From CBDFLA01 sp965248915 (GTDB lineage Bacteria; Pseudomonadota; Alphaproteobacteria; M2410), in assembly GCA_965248915.1 (NCBI GenBank), contig OZ252216.1, positions 1,302,001-1,366,000 of the forward strand: a stretch of DNA of 64,000 nt. Direction: 5' to 3'. Positions 36,460 to 45,586 of the stretch are shown in pieces. Made by a program: the position numbers and the translations under genes. A model generated the notes under the pieces. That model did no database searches and was not told the origin of the DNA. It was given only the letters and a program-made list of their open reading frames with translations. Each line of letters opens with the position of its first letter. Within the stretch, counting starts at the first letter, position 1.

Positions 36460-37521
36460 ATGAACTTAGAAATCACAGATGAGCCCGAAGTCTTGTCACC
36501 GAACGGAACGGCATTGACCAACGAGCAGGCACCATTGATCGATCCTTACGGCAGGCATGTGACCTATCTAAGGGTGTCGGTGACGGACCGGTGCGACTTT
36601 CGCTGCGTCTACTGCATGTCAGAACACATGACGTTCCTCCCCAAGAAAGACGTTCTTTCCTTGGAGGAACTGGACGCTGTTTGCTCCGCTTTTGTCGAGC
36701 GCGGTGTGAGGCGCCTTCGACTAACAGGTGGAGAACCTCTTGTGCGACGCGGTATTCTTACTCTGATCGAAAGTCTCGCTCGGCACTTGGAATCCGGAAA
36801 ACTAGACGAACTGACAATCACCACAAATGGAAGTCAGTTGGCAAAGTACGCTGATGACCTTTATCACCTTGGCGTTCGGCGCATCAATGTGTCACTGGAC
36901 ACCATCAATGATGTGAAGTTTTCCGAGATCACGCGTTGGGGGAAGCTAGACAAAGTACTGGCGGGGTTGAAAGCTGCAAAGAAGTCGGGCCTCAAGATCA
37001 AGATCAATGCCGTGGCCGTCAAAGACTTCAATGAAGACGAAATTCCTCATCTCATCAAATGGGCACATGGTGAGGGATTTGAGATGACCGTCATCGAAAC
37101 AATGCCGCTAGGAGAGATCGAAGGGGACCGCGCCGATCAATATCTTCCACTCTCCAAAGTTCGCAAGAGCCTTGAAGAACAATTCACTCTGAGAGATCTC
37201 GACGTGAGAACCGGCGGACCAGCCCGCTACGTCGATGTGGTGGAAACAGGTGGACGGCTTGGCTTCATCACCCCGCTCACTCACAATTTTTGCGAGTCTT
37301 GCAACCGTGTCCGACTGACCTCAACCGGCCAACTTTATATGTGTCTGGGTCAAGACGACTCTGCCGACCTGAGAGCCGCCATTCGCTCAGAAAACGGAAG
37401 CGAGGCCTTGGCCGCAGCAATTGATGAAGCCATCGGCCGAAAACCCAAAGGACATGATTTCGTTATCAAAAGAGAAGGGACAAAAACCGTCAATCGCCAC
37501 ATGTCGGTGACCGGCGGCTAG
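36460..37521 (+). CDS. moaA: GTP 3',8-cyclase MoaA
   Basis: The 353-residue radical-SAM enzyme performs the first step of molybdenum cofactor synthesis. The N-terminal cluster motif CDFRCVYCMSE (near residue 47), LRLTGGEPLVR, and the C-terminal second cluster region FCESCNRVRLTSTGQLYMC are present. It ends GG after HMSVT, as MoaA should, because the C-terminal GG is inserted in the active site. Its product would serve the nearby CoxL-type enzyme. No other moa gene is adjacent. Confidence 0.97.
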   Translation: MNLEITDEPEVLSPNGTALTNEQAPLIDPYGRHVTYLRVSVTDRCDFRCVYCMSEHMTFLPKKDVLSLEELDAVCSAFVERGVRRLRLTGGEPLVRRGILTLIESLARHLESGKLDELTITTNGSQLAKYADDLYHLGVRRINVSLDTINDVKFSEITRWGKLDKVLAGLKAAKKSGLKIKINAVAVKDFNEDEIPHLIKWAHGEGFEMTVIETMPLGEIEGDRADQYLPLSKVRKSLEEQFTLRDLDVRTGGPARYVDVVETGGRLGFITPLTHNFCESCNRVRLTSTGQLYMCLGQDDSADLRAAIRSENGSEALAAAIDEAIGRKPKGHDFVIKREGTKTVNRHMSVTGG

Positions 37522-37603
37522 CCAATTCTCACTTTGCATTGTTTCCAGGGACCGATAGTGTTCCGGAAGGAAGTATCACTTCTAATCAAGAACCGAGCTC
37601 TTC

Positions 37604-38371
37604 ATGGCTTCAAAAAACATCGCCTTTGTGGCCGCTGACATTCCCCAGGCAAGTGATGCCCTCGAACGGCTGTCGCGGCTCTACGGAAATTGTTCCCCTC
37701 AAGAGGCTAACGTCATCGTCGCCCTAGGCGGTGACGGTTTTATGCTCCAAACCATGCATGATTTCTTGGACCTCAACAAACCGATCTACGGCATGAACCG
37801 CGGTTCTGTCGGTTTCATGCTCAATGAATACAATGAAGAAGGTCTAGAAGAGCGCCTAAGCAAAGCCATCGAAGCAAAGATCCATCCCCTGCGTATGATC
37901 GCATCAAATGCTGACAACATTGAAACGAAAGCCTTAGCGATCAATGAGGTGTCGCTCCTTCGCGAAACGAGGCAAAGCGCAAAAATCAAAATCACAATCG
38001 ATGAAAAAGTTCGCATGCGAGAACTTGTCTGCGATGGCGTCATGGTGGCGACCCCGGCTGGCAGCACGGCGTACAATCTCTCTGCTTATGGCCCCGTTAT
38101 TCCGATCAACGCGAGGCTCCTTGCACTCACGGCGATTAGCGCTTTCAGGCCCCGTAGGTGGCGCGGCGCCCTCCTCCCCCACAGCGCTGAAGTGGTATTC
38201 GAAGTGAAGGAACCCGAGAAGCGTCCAGTTAGTGCTGTGGCTGATCACACCGAGGTGCGCAACGTCTCAACGGTGAAAATTGCCGAAGCAACAGAAGTCA
38301 CCATCAACATGCTCTTTGATGAAGGCCACTCCTTAGAAGAACGCATCATTCAAGAACAATTTGTCGACTGA
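37604..38371 (+). CDS. nadK: NAD kinase
   Basis: The 255-residue product makes NADP from NAD and ATP. It has the GGDGFMLQTMH motif with the catalytic Asp (about residue 45), YGMNRGSVGFMLNE, and the NE/D region LAINEVSLLR plus VATPAGSTAYNLSA. Length and order fit the short alphaproteobacterial form. It follows moaA in the same direction after 82 bases. Confidence 0.96.
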   Translation: MASKNIAFVAADIPQASDALERLSRLYGNCSPQEANVIVALGGDGFMLQTMHDFLDLNKPIYGMNRGSVGFMLNEYNEEGLEERLSKAIEAKIHPLRMIASNADNIETKALAINEVSLLRETRQSAKIKITIDEKVRMRELVCDGVMVATPAGSTAYNLSAYGPVIPINARLLALTAISAFRPRRWRGALLPHSAEVVFEVKEPEKRPVSAVADHTEVRNVSTVKIAEATEVTINMLFDEGHSLEERIIQEQFVD

Positions 38372-38386
38372 TAGCGGTCCTTACCT

Positions 38387-39187
38387 TCACATTTCCTTTG
38401 CCGGAATGGCAACGTCACCATACCCCGCATCACTGGGTAGACAGAGATAAGGTTCTTCGTTGCGCGTTTCGATGAATGGCATGACGGGACTGATCTTCCG
38501 TTGCTGTGCATGCAAGATCGCTTCATCCGCATTACTGCTTTCGGCGAGTTTTTGTAGGTTCATGCGCGTGGGGAAAATGATCGTTCTCTTCCCCTCATCT
38601 GCATCGCTCAGGGCCTGTTGAGGACTAATCCAAACCGAGTCCACTGTTTCACTTCCATCGTGCAACGCATTATGGAAGCTTGGTGGTATGGCGAGATAAA
38701 AATGGGTATCAAAACGCTTTGGCATAAATTCGGGCGTCACCCAATGCGAGTATCGGGTGAGCGCGTCACAAGCGAGCCTGAGGTCATTCGCCTTCAAAAA
38801 CTCAAGGATCGGCAAGTCTCCCTTGTCGAGTTCACCGCGAAACCGGTCTAGACTCTCTAGTAGGTCCGCGTCGACAAATTCGCTTGATTTTCCTGCCCGC
38901 GCCAGAAGAACACCTGACTCTTCAAAAGCTTCTCGAATTGCCGCGACCATGAGCGAAAGCTCAACATCCGTGGCATTCTCGGCCCCATCACATAAGTCAC
39001 GAACCCCTGGATCTCGGTCATGCGCATGGGCCTTCCCACCAGGGAAAACCAAAGCGCCCGAGGCAAAATCGATTTGGTGATGGCGAACTACCATGAAGAC
39101 TTCAAGGTCTGTACTAATCTCGCTATCCCGCAGGAGCAATATCGTCGCCGCAGGCACCGGCGTCGCTGGGCTCTTTTCAGAACTCAA
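38387..39187 (-). CDS. Nudix hydrolase with extended Nudix box
   Basis: About 266 residues. FPGGKAHAHDRDPGVRD begins a Nudix box whose second half, AAIREAFEESGVLL, is separated by a long insertion, as in NUDT19-like acyl-CoA/NAD(P)-type Nudix proteins. The enzyme would hydrolyse a nucleoside diphosphate linked to another group, and the substrate is unknown. TTG at 39187 is preferred because GAGGGGA lies six bases upstream. Confidence 0.83.
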   Translation of the reverse strand: MSSEKSPATPVPAATILLLRDSEISTDLEVFMVVRHHQIDFASGALVFPGGKAHAHDRDPGVRDLCDGAENATDVELSLMVAAIREAFEESGVLLARAGKSSEFVDADLLESLDRFRGELDKGDLPILEFLKANDLRLACDALTRYSHWVTPEFMPKRFDTHFYLAIPPSFHNALHDGSETVDSVWISPQQALSDADEGKRTIIFPTRMNLQKLAESSNADEAILHAQQRKISPVMPFIETRNEEPYLCLPSDAGYGDVAIPAKEM

Positions 39188-39390
39188 GTTTCTTCCCCTC
39201 AATTGGGCGCCGTTGTTTCATTCCGGGCCACTGTGTTATTGCGGCAACTCTAATCAGATTCAGGGCGGAAAGATACCGGTTCGATAAAATTTGGCACGCC
39301 ACATTAAGCACTTGTTATCCCTCACTTGTGACAATCCTCATTCAGACTACTCCTAGTTCAGTTGCGTCAGCGTTTGGGGGCCCAAGCGAC

Positions 39391-40434
39391 ATGTCTAGTA
39401 CCGAAATTCTGTTGAATAACAATCAGCTCAACACCGCGTTCGAAGAGCGTCAGTTTCACCTTGTCTATCAACCGCAAATTGCGACAGATGGCGCGCGCGT
39501 CTCAGGCGCTGAAGCGTACGTTCGTTGGATGCACCCAGAGTTTGGTGCCATCTCACCTGCGTTATTCTTGAAATTCGTTGATCTTCAAGGCAGGTCGCGA
39601 GAGTTGACCAACTACCTCATTCGTCTTGGGCTCAAGACCGCGGCCAAGTGGCATTACGCAGGTCTTGAATGGCCGGTTTCTCTAAATGTCGGGGTAGATG
39701 ATTTGGTCGATGGGACCATGCCCATGACCTTGGATATTCTCCTTCGAGAAAACGAAATTGACGCGAACCAAGTCAATCTCGACATCCCTGAAGGGGAATT
39801 GGTCCATGAATGGGATGCGAAGTGGGGAAAGGTCAGCAAGACTCTTAAGGAATTACGGGACATGGGTGTATCTGTTTCTCTCGAGTGTCGGGGGCCTCAT
39901 CGCCTTGACCATGAACAAATTGACCGCGACTACTTTGATGCCATCAAAGTCTCTGGACCCACCCTGCTCCAGTTCGCCAACAATACGCACAATTTGACAT
40001 TCAGCCTCATTTCCAAGCGCATGCGATTTGCCAAGGACAATGACTTCAAAACCGTCGCCGTAGGGGCAGAAGACAATGCCGCCCTTTTGGTACTAAAGAA
40101 GATTGGTTTTGATTACATACAAGGTCACATCATTTCTCCACCGGTTGCCTTAGACAAGTTGACCGATTGGCGCCGCACTTATGTACCGCCTGCAATGTAC
40201 GTCAACCCGGACAAGCCTGTGGAAGATTGGAAGTCTCCAGCTTCAGAAGTCGAAATAGCGCCACTAGAAACCGCTGATGAAACAGCCGAAAGCGTCCTTG
40301 ATGGACAATGGAGTCGTGCCGCGAGCGGTGAAACACTCGACGAAGTCACACTGACACCGGAAGCGACGCCATCTCAAGACGAAGAAGAGAACGCAAAAGG
40401 GTGGCGAAAGGCCTTAAAGATCGGCCGCAAATAG
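39391..40434 (+). CDS. Degenerate EAL-domain protein
   Basis: About 347 residues. The EAL fold is recognisable from FHLVYQPQIATDG, GAEAYVRW, LNVGVDDLV and GFDYIQGHIISPPV. Key catalytic residues are changed: EAL reads EAY, the LEITE-type glutamate position is in LDIPEGE, and the DDFGTGYS metal loop is replaced by LECRGPHRLD. It is therefore likely a c-di-GMP binding or protein-interaction domain, not a phosphodiesterase. An acidic C-terminal tail of about 80 residues ends in a basic patch (GWRKALKIGRK). ATG 39391 follows GGGGG. A GTG at 39328 has no site. Confidence 0.8.
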   Translation: MSSTEILLNNNQLNTAFEERQFHLVYQPQIATDGARVSGAEAYVRWMHPEFGAISPALFLKFVDLQGRSRELTNYLIRLGLKTAAKWHYAGLEWPVSLNVGVDDLVDGTMPMTLDILLRENEIDANQVNLDIPEGELVHEWDAKWGKVSKTLKELRDMGVSVSLECRGPHRLDHEQIDRDYFDAIKVSGPTLLQFANNTHNLTFSLISKRMRFAKDNDFKTVAVGAEDNAALLVLKKIGFDYIQGHIISPPVALDKLTDWRRTYVPPAMYVNPDKPVEDWKSPASEVEIAPLETADETAESVLDGQWSRAASGETLDEVTLTPEATPSQDEEENAKGWRKALKIGRK

Positions 40435-40461
40435 TTGGAAATGGTTCAGTTGAGTCTGGGT

Positions 40462-41622
40462 CTATCCGGCTATTGCGTCTGCAACGGTCGGAATGGTCAG
40501 GTCCTCGTCTAGGTCGGTCCCATCATTGAGGATCTCAAGCAGCACACCCAATTCAGACGTATCAAAGTCCTTGTGGTCCGATACAATTCGTTGCAAGACC
40601 TTTTCCTTAAACGCTTCAGGCGACGGTTGCTCCCCACCTTCAGTGGGGGACAGGTCATGAAAAACATCTACCGCAATCCGACATGGCAAAAAATGACTTT
40701 CCGAGAGACCGGCTTCTTTGAAGATGGCGCGGAGCCCGAGGTCGCCCTTGTCATGTATGAGCATCCAAGCTTTGGCGTGGTCGAGACCCGCCAGGTTTGC
40801 CAGCGCCGACTCAAAGAACAAGATCTGGCCTGAACAAACCGCCCTCAAAATCACCGACGGCGTCAATCTTCCAAAACGGTGAAGTTGAGATACAAGCTCT
40901 TCGATATGAGCTTTGCGTTCAACACTTTGGGCATAGTCGACGGTCACCGTTTCACGGCTGTGATCCACAAGTCGAACCGCGTCGGCTTCTCGAACACGAC
41001 CAGACTCAATCAACCGTTCACGTAAATGATCAGACACCATGACAACGAGTCTTTCCGCAATCGCTGGAGAAACATCACCCCTGAGCGCCAACCATCCACT
41101 GACATCACCATCTCCACCGAAACGGTCTACGACAGCGTTCATCGCCTCTTCTGAGAGTTCCGCACCAGGATTTTTCACCAGCTCAGAAACAACATCTTTG
41201 CTGCCTGCTTCCACAAGCGCGTCTGCCACCGCTTCGCCAACATGAGACCGTCCCGCAATCGCAAGCTGTTTTGGGCGCGTTGCATCCGAGATCAATTGAA
41301 CCAATTCTTGGTCAGAGAAAATTGGAGACGCAGAAAGCAACGGAACCGCCACCGATTCAACATCGCCCGCAAGGTCGAGAGCAGCTTTTCTGGGAATTCT
41401 TTCCGAATAGCATAAATTTTCGACCAAAGCTTCGCGTACACGAACAGCGGCATCGCGCGTCATCAATTCAACAATCTCATTGGCGATGGACTGTTCTTTC
41501 TTAGAAAAGCTTTCATCCGTAATTTGCTTGGCTACCTTGGAAGCAAGTGACACACGCCCTTCCTCCCCTCGGTTCTCGAGGAGCTCATGAAGATCGGACT
41601 GACTAAGACGGCTGCGTATCAT
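40462..41622 (-). CDS. DUF2336 domain protein
   Basis: The 386-residue all-helical protein has HEAT-like repeated motifs, for example DAAVRVREALVENLCYSERIP and the segments around DVSGWLALRGDVSPAIAERL. This is the pattern of DUF2336, a family largely limited to alphaproteobacteria and often found with signalling proteins. It has no signal or membrane segment. It is convergent with the EAL-like gene, 27 bases apart. A regulatory role is inferred only. Confidence 0.82.
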   Translation of the reverse strand: MIRSRLSQSDLHELLENRGEEGRVSLASKVAKQITDESFSKKEQSIANEIVELMTRDAAVRVREALVENLCYSERIPRKAALDLAGDVESVAVPLLSASPIFSDQELVQLISDATRPKQLAIAGRSHVGEAVADALVEAGSKDVVSELVKNPGAELSEEAMNAVVDRFGGDGDVSGWLALRGDVSPAIAERLVVMVSDHLRERLIESGRVREADAVRLVDHSRETVTVDYAQSVERKAHIEELVSQLHRFGRLTPSVILRAVCSGQILFFESALANLAGLDHAKAWMLIHDKGDLGLRAIFKEAGLSESHFLPCRIAVDVFHDLSPTEGGEQPSPEAFKEKVLQRIVSDHKDFDTSELGVLLEILNDGTDLDEDLTIPTVADAIAG

Positions 41623-41782
41623 GCCTTTGTGTCACTGCATTGCACTTAGCGGCTCACTGTGAGCGCACCTTATTTGCTATGCGGAATCTAAGGATGAGGT
41701 CTTAAAACGCCGTGTAAGATTGCCTGGAAATTGAATTGGCTTGTCAAGAACATTAGGAATTCATTAAGGCTGTTGAGCCCGC

Positions 41783-42130
41783 CTAGGAGGCCGCTCTGTT
41801 CGCACACCCGATACAAGTCGCAATCGACAAGTCGAGTTCCAATCTCTCAGACTGAATTTCATCCCCACACGTCACGCAGTACCCATATTCATTTTCATCA
41901 ATGCGTTTCAGTGCACCGCGGATCCGAGCCGTCTCTTGGGCTCGTCGCCGGTCAACAGCTTGTGCCATTGCCTGTCTCTGCATTGCATCCATTCGCGACA
42001 AGCGACCGACCTTCGTTTGGTCCAATTCTACCGCGTCGCGAGATGAACTCGCTTGTTGGGACTCAACCTCCAACGCTGCTAACCGTTGGACGAGCCTCTC
42101 TTTTGTCGCTATGAGGTCTATATCAGCCAT
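41783..42130 (-). CDS. TraR/DksA-type zinc finger protein
   Basis: 115 residues: a helical N-terminal part, DRRRAQETARIRGALKRIDE, then a C4 zinc finger with CVTCGDEI and CIGCAN. It is shorter than DksA and lacks the clear acidic coiled-coil tip of DksA, so it is a DksA-like RNA polymerase secondary-channel protein only by family. It is divergent from the CoA transferase, with 28 bases between starts. Confidence 0.87.
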   Translation of the reverse strand: MADIDLIATKERLVQRLAALEVESQQASSSRDAVELDQTKVGRLSRMDAMQRQAMAQAVDRRRAQETARIRGALKRIDENEYGYCVTCGDEIQSERLELDLSIATCIGCANRAAS

Positions 42131-42158
42131 AATCAAAACAATAACAAATGAGGCGGAG

Positions 42159-43352
42159 ATGCTGGAAGGAATAAAAGTCGTTGAATTTGCGACCTATATC
42201 GCTGGGCCCGGGGCCGGTGGACTCATGGCCGACTGGGGCGCCGACGTCGTCAAAATCGAGGCACTTAAAGGCGATCCGATCCGAAACTTCTTTGGCAACA
42301 TTGGCGTTGAACGTAGTGACAACCCCGTCTTCGATCTCGACAATCGCGGAAAACGCAGTATCGCCCTCGACACCAGCCGTCCGGAAGGCGCTGACGCCCT
42401 CAAGAAACTGATCGAGACAGCCGACGTTTTTTTGACCAATCTCCGACCAGGAAGCCTCGAGCGTGCAGGCCTCGACTGGGGCATTCTGCAAGCTGTAAAT
42501 CCTAAACTTGTTTTCGCAAGTATCACCGGATATGGCCTGAAAGGCGAAGAGCGTGACAGACCAGGTTTTGATTTGGCAGCGTTTTGGGCCAGGTCAGGCG
42601 TTGGCAGTCTCACCACACCCAAGGGTTCCGACCCCTTTCCATTGAGAACGGCCTTTGGTGATCACGTAACATCCATGGCAACCGTCAACGGGATCCTCGC
42701 CGCACTAATAGAACGTGGACGAACCGGGAAAGGACGTCTTGTTGAAACCTCACTCCTACGAACCGGCATCTACGCCATGGGAAGTGACTTCGCAATCCAG
42801 CTGAAACTGGGTCGCATTGCATCGACAAGACCACGACATCAGGCCGTTCAGCCTCTCAACAATTTTTTCCAAACCAAAGACGACAACTGGTTATGCCTCG
42901 TACTACGACAATCCGAAGAAGATTGGGTGCGCGTTTCAACAGCACTTGACCGTCCTGATCTAGCCACCGACGACCGGTTCAATTCTGCAAAAATGAGAAA
43001 GGAAAACACAGCCGAACTGGTCACGGAACTCGATCAGATCTTTGCGACAAGGACTTTGTCGGAATGGGCCGAAAGTCTCGATGATCACGGACTTGTTTGG
43101 GCACCCTTTCAAACCGCCGCCCAAGTGGTTGAGGATCCACAGGCCATTGCCGCTGGCGCCTTCGTGGATATGCCGGATCATACCGGCGGCACTTATCGCT
43201 CTCCTGCAGGCCCCGTTCGCTTCCACGGCAAGGATAACGGCCCGCAAGGGCCGTCTCCGACCATCGGACAGCATACCGATGAAGTCTTAGCCGAGTGCGG
43301 TCTAACAGGTGAAGAGATTGCAATTCTAAGAGAAAACGAAGTTATCAAATAG
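42159..43352 (+). CDS. CaiB/BaiF-family (class III) CoA transferase
   Basis: The 397-residue product moves CoA between acids. It starts LEGIKVVEFATYIAGPGAGG and has WGADVVKIE, the catalytic-Asp region RPGFDLAAFWARSG (FDxx, near residue 150), GRTGKGRLVETSLLRTG and the small C-terminal domain. A longer open frame runs 86 codons upstream through the DksA-like gene, but ATG 42159 gives the family start. The acid substrate is unknown. Confidence 0.93.
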   Translation: MLEGIKVVEFATYIAGPGAGGLMADWGADVVKIEALKGDPIRNFFGNIGVERSDNPVFDLDNRGKRSIALDTSRPEGADALKKLIETADVFLTNLRPGSLERAGLDWGILQAVNPKLVFASITGYGLKGEERDRPGFDLAAFWARSGVGSLTTPKGSDPFPLRTAFGDHVTSMATVNGILAALIERGRTGKGRLVETSLLRTGIYAMGSDFAIQLKLGRIASTRPRHQAVQPLNNFFQTKDDNWLCLVLRQSEEDWVRVSTALDRPDLATDDRFNSAKMRKENTAELVTELDQIFATRTLSEWAESLDDHGLVWAPFQTAAQVVEDPQAIAAGAFVDMPDHTGGTYRSPAGPVRFHGKDNGPQGPSPTIGQHTDEVLAECGLTGEEIAILRENEVIK

Positions 43353-43369
43353 CGTATTGGTAACGACGC

Positions 43370-44335
43370 TTAAAGCAGCGCACCATTGTGTTGGAAAAAG
43401 AGCAGCCATAAATAGACGCCGTAACCTACGACCAGCAAGAGCCCTTCCGTTCGGCTTAGCCGCCAATTTGTGAGGAGGAACGGCACAAGGATCAGAGTTG
43501 CCACCAACATCACACGCAGGTCAAACACGAGGCTTGGGTTGATCTCGATTTTGGTCAACGTTGCAGTCGTACCAAGCACCGCAAAGATATTGAATATATT
43601 GGACCCAATAATATTACCGACGGCGAGTTCAGGATGACGTCTGAGTGCGGCAATAACGACTGTCGCAAGTTCCGGCAATGACGTCCCAATCGCCACCAAG
43701 CTCAGGCCAATGACGGCCTCGGAAACACCAAGTTCTCGGGCAACAGATACCGAACCAGTGATCAACATTTGAGCACCAAAGGTCACGCCCAAAATTCCAA
43801 CCGCCAAGATCAAAAGATCGACCAACATAGAGGGGATGTGCAATCGGTGATGATCTGCCGCGTCGAGAGCCCGCTCACCAGCCGGGCTCGTACGTATACG
43901 TTCGGACATGTAGGAAAAGGCAAGATAGACCAAGAGCAATGCCAACATGCAAATACCCATGGAGCGGTCAATTACGCCCATTTGGCCAAGCCATACCAAC
44001 ATTGAGGTGGCCAACAAGACGGCAACTGAATCCCTAAAGACGACAAATCGACTGGCCGGGATTGGGCAAATCAGAGCGCCGAGACCCAAGATCAGGAGAA
44101 TGTTGGCAATATTGCTGCCGATCACATTACCGACGGCAATGTCGGTTTCGCCGCTAAAGACAGCACCGATGGAAACGGCCAGTTCTGGCGCAGAGGTACC
44201 AAACGCCACCACGACCAGTCCTACAAAGAGCGGAGACAAAGACAACCGTTCCGAGAGAGTGACAGCTCCTCGCACAATTGCCTCACCACCAAACAGCAGT
44301 AGTGCCAGACCTCCAGCTACAAAGGCGAGATCCAC
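43370..44335 (-). CDS. Calcium/sodium exchanger (YrbG/CaCA family)
   Basis: The 321-residue protein has ten hydrophobic segments and two inverted alpha repeats, VVAFGTSAPELAVSIGA with VGNVIGSNIANILLILG, and VAIGTSLPELATVVIAAL with VGNIIGSNIFNIFAVLG. These are the ion-binding signatures of the family. It probably exports Ca2+ (or other cations) against Na+ or H+. The start is GTG after GGGGG. Confidence 0.95.
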   Translation of the reverse strand: MDLAFVAGGLALLLFGGEAIVRGAVTLSERLSLSPLFVGLVVVAFGTSAPELAVSIGAVFSGETDIAVGNVIGSNIANILLILGLGALICPIPASRFVVFRDSVAVLLATSMLVWLGQMGVIDRSMGICMLALLLVYLAFSYMSERIRTSPAGERALDAADHHRLHIPSMLVDLLILAVGILGVTFGAQMLITGSVSVARELGVSEAVIGLSLVAIGTSLPELATVVIAALRRHPELAVGNIIGSNIFNIFAVLGTTATLTKIEINPSLVFDLRVMLVATLILVPFLLTNWRLSRTEGLLLVVGYGVYLWLLFFQHNGALL

Positions 44336-44660
44336 AAGACCCCCAAACTATTTACCAAAAAATTCGCATTCCCAACTCCGGGCACGAAATGGACGCCCCA
44401 GCCTAGACTTAGCTTACATGCCCCTCGAAGCAATATCGAGAAATTTGATTAATTCAGGGCGCTCTGACCAACCATTGAGATCATTAGAATTCTCGAACTC
44501 CCGTTTTTCAAGAACCCAAATAGTTTTACCTTCAAGAAACGATCTCTGGATTGATGTATCTAACAACATTAAGATGGCTGTTTTCTGCCACGCCAATAAC
44601 CAATGCCAAGATGTCGCCGCATTTTGAGACCATCCTGGCATCAATCACGGGAGATCAGCC
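44336..44660. other. Intergenic region, no supported gene
   Basis: About 325 bases between divergent genes. A 76-codon minus-strand frame (44414-44644) shows no domain or signal. GGGAG at the right edge is the ribosome binding site of the next gene. Confidence 0.35.
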
Positions 44661-45068
44661 ATGTCAGCCTTCTTTGGAAACTCATTACGCCGGATTTTTG
44701 CAATGATCATTGTGATCTCAGCCGGAATATCGCTTTCAGTTCCATCTGTGGCAGATGATGAGGAATCATCGAAGAATGATCGCACCTGTCTCCACGTGAA
44801 CAGCATCAATGGCTTTAACCCCATCGACAAGAGGCACCTCACCGTCTCCGTGGGTGCCAACAAGGTCTATCTCGTCACATTAAAATCCAATTGCCGCGAC
44901 CTGAAATGGAATCAAGCGATTGCAATAAAGGCGACGAGCTCTTGGACTTGTTCCAACAGTCACGACAAGATCTTTGTTGGTGAACAACGCTGCTTCATTG
45001 CAAATATCGAAAGAGTTGAGAGCCACGCAAAAGCCAAAGCCAGGGTCTTAGGCGAGGATGAGTCCTAG
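44661..45068 (+). CDS. DUF6491-like secreted protein
   Basis: 135 residues: a signal peptide (about 32 residues, ending near SVADDE), then RTCLHVNSINGFNPIDKRHL and VYLVTLKSNCRDLKWNQAI, with SSWTCSNSHDKIFVGEQRCF. The 'C-hxxxI-xxf-xxD-x-xl-v' opening and the paired cysteines match DUF6491 proteins of proteobacteria. Function is unknown, and a periplasmic location is likely. GGGAG precedes the start. Confidence 0.72.
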   Translation: MSAFFGNSLRRIFAMIIVISAGISLSVPSVADDEESSKNDRTCLHVNSINGFNPIDKRHLTVSVGANKVYLVTLKSNCRDLKWNQAIAIKATSSWTCSNSHDKIFVGEQRCFIANIERVESHAKAKARVLGEDES

Positions 45069-45586
45069 CCCCTTCTCACAATGCAAGTCCAGCCCCCTAT
45101 TGGTCCGGACATATCGACTGACTTTTCGGTAAGGCTTCAGCCCGACACAAGTTGGCGTCAGCAAACAAAGGATGTACACGGATTGTTTACGCAAATTGCA
45201 TGACAACCTGTTGCATTTTTGCCCCGCCGAACATCAAAGCCACAACTTGTACGGAAAATCTTTGACCTATTAATCCTCAAGGATTAGAAACACCTCAATT
45301 CACAGGCGACTCCGATTCGATTTCAATGTCGCCACCTAAGAGGAGGATATCCGATGAGACCATTACCCTATCAAAAGATATCCCGAGGCCACCGTTAACA
45401 CGACGTTCGCCTGGGATACCGAGCCCGGGCGCAATTGGACCAAGCTGCGGCGAATAACGCTGCACCCTCTGAAAAACAAACCAACTCTTACTCTAAGAGC
45501 GCACGCGGGCCACCGCTACGGATGATTGCGCACTATTGCGCGCGAATAAACATCCATCGTTACACAAGATATATAGGAGTCAGGCG
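45069..45586 (+). other. Long gap before the ABC exporter, with a 14-codon leader-like ORF
   Basis: The gap of about 518 bases has no sizeable gene. At 45354-45398 an ATG preceded by a strong AGGAGG site opens a 14-codon frame (MRPLPYQKISRGHR) that stops about 190 bases before the exporter. It could be a leader peptide or chance. TAGGAG at 45574-45579 is the site for the exporter start. Confidence 0.35.

Noticed and set aside
41901..42158. 86-codon upstream extension of the CoA transferase
   Set aside because: It runs through the opposite-strand DksA-like gene, and the family start is at 42159.
44414..44644. Minus-strand frame of 76 codons between the cation exchanger and the DUF6491 gene
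   Set aside because: Composition is unlike a protein family and no translation signal is seen. It lies in an otherwise non-coding gap.
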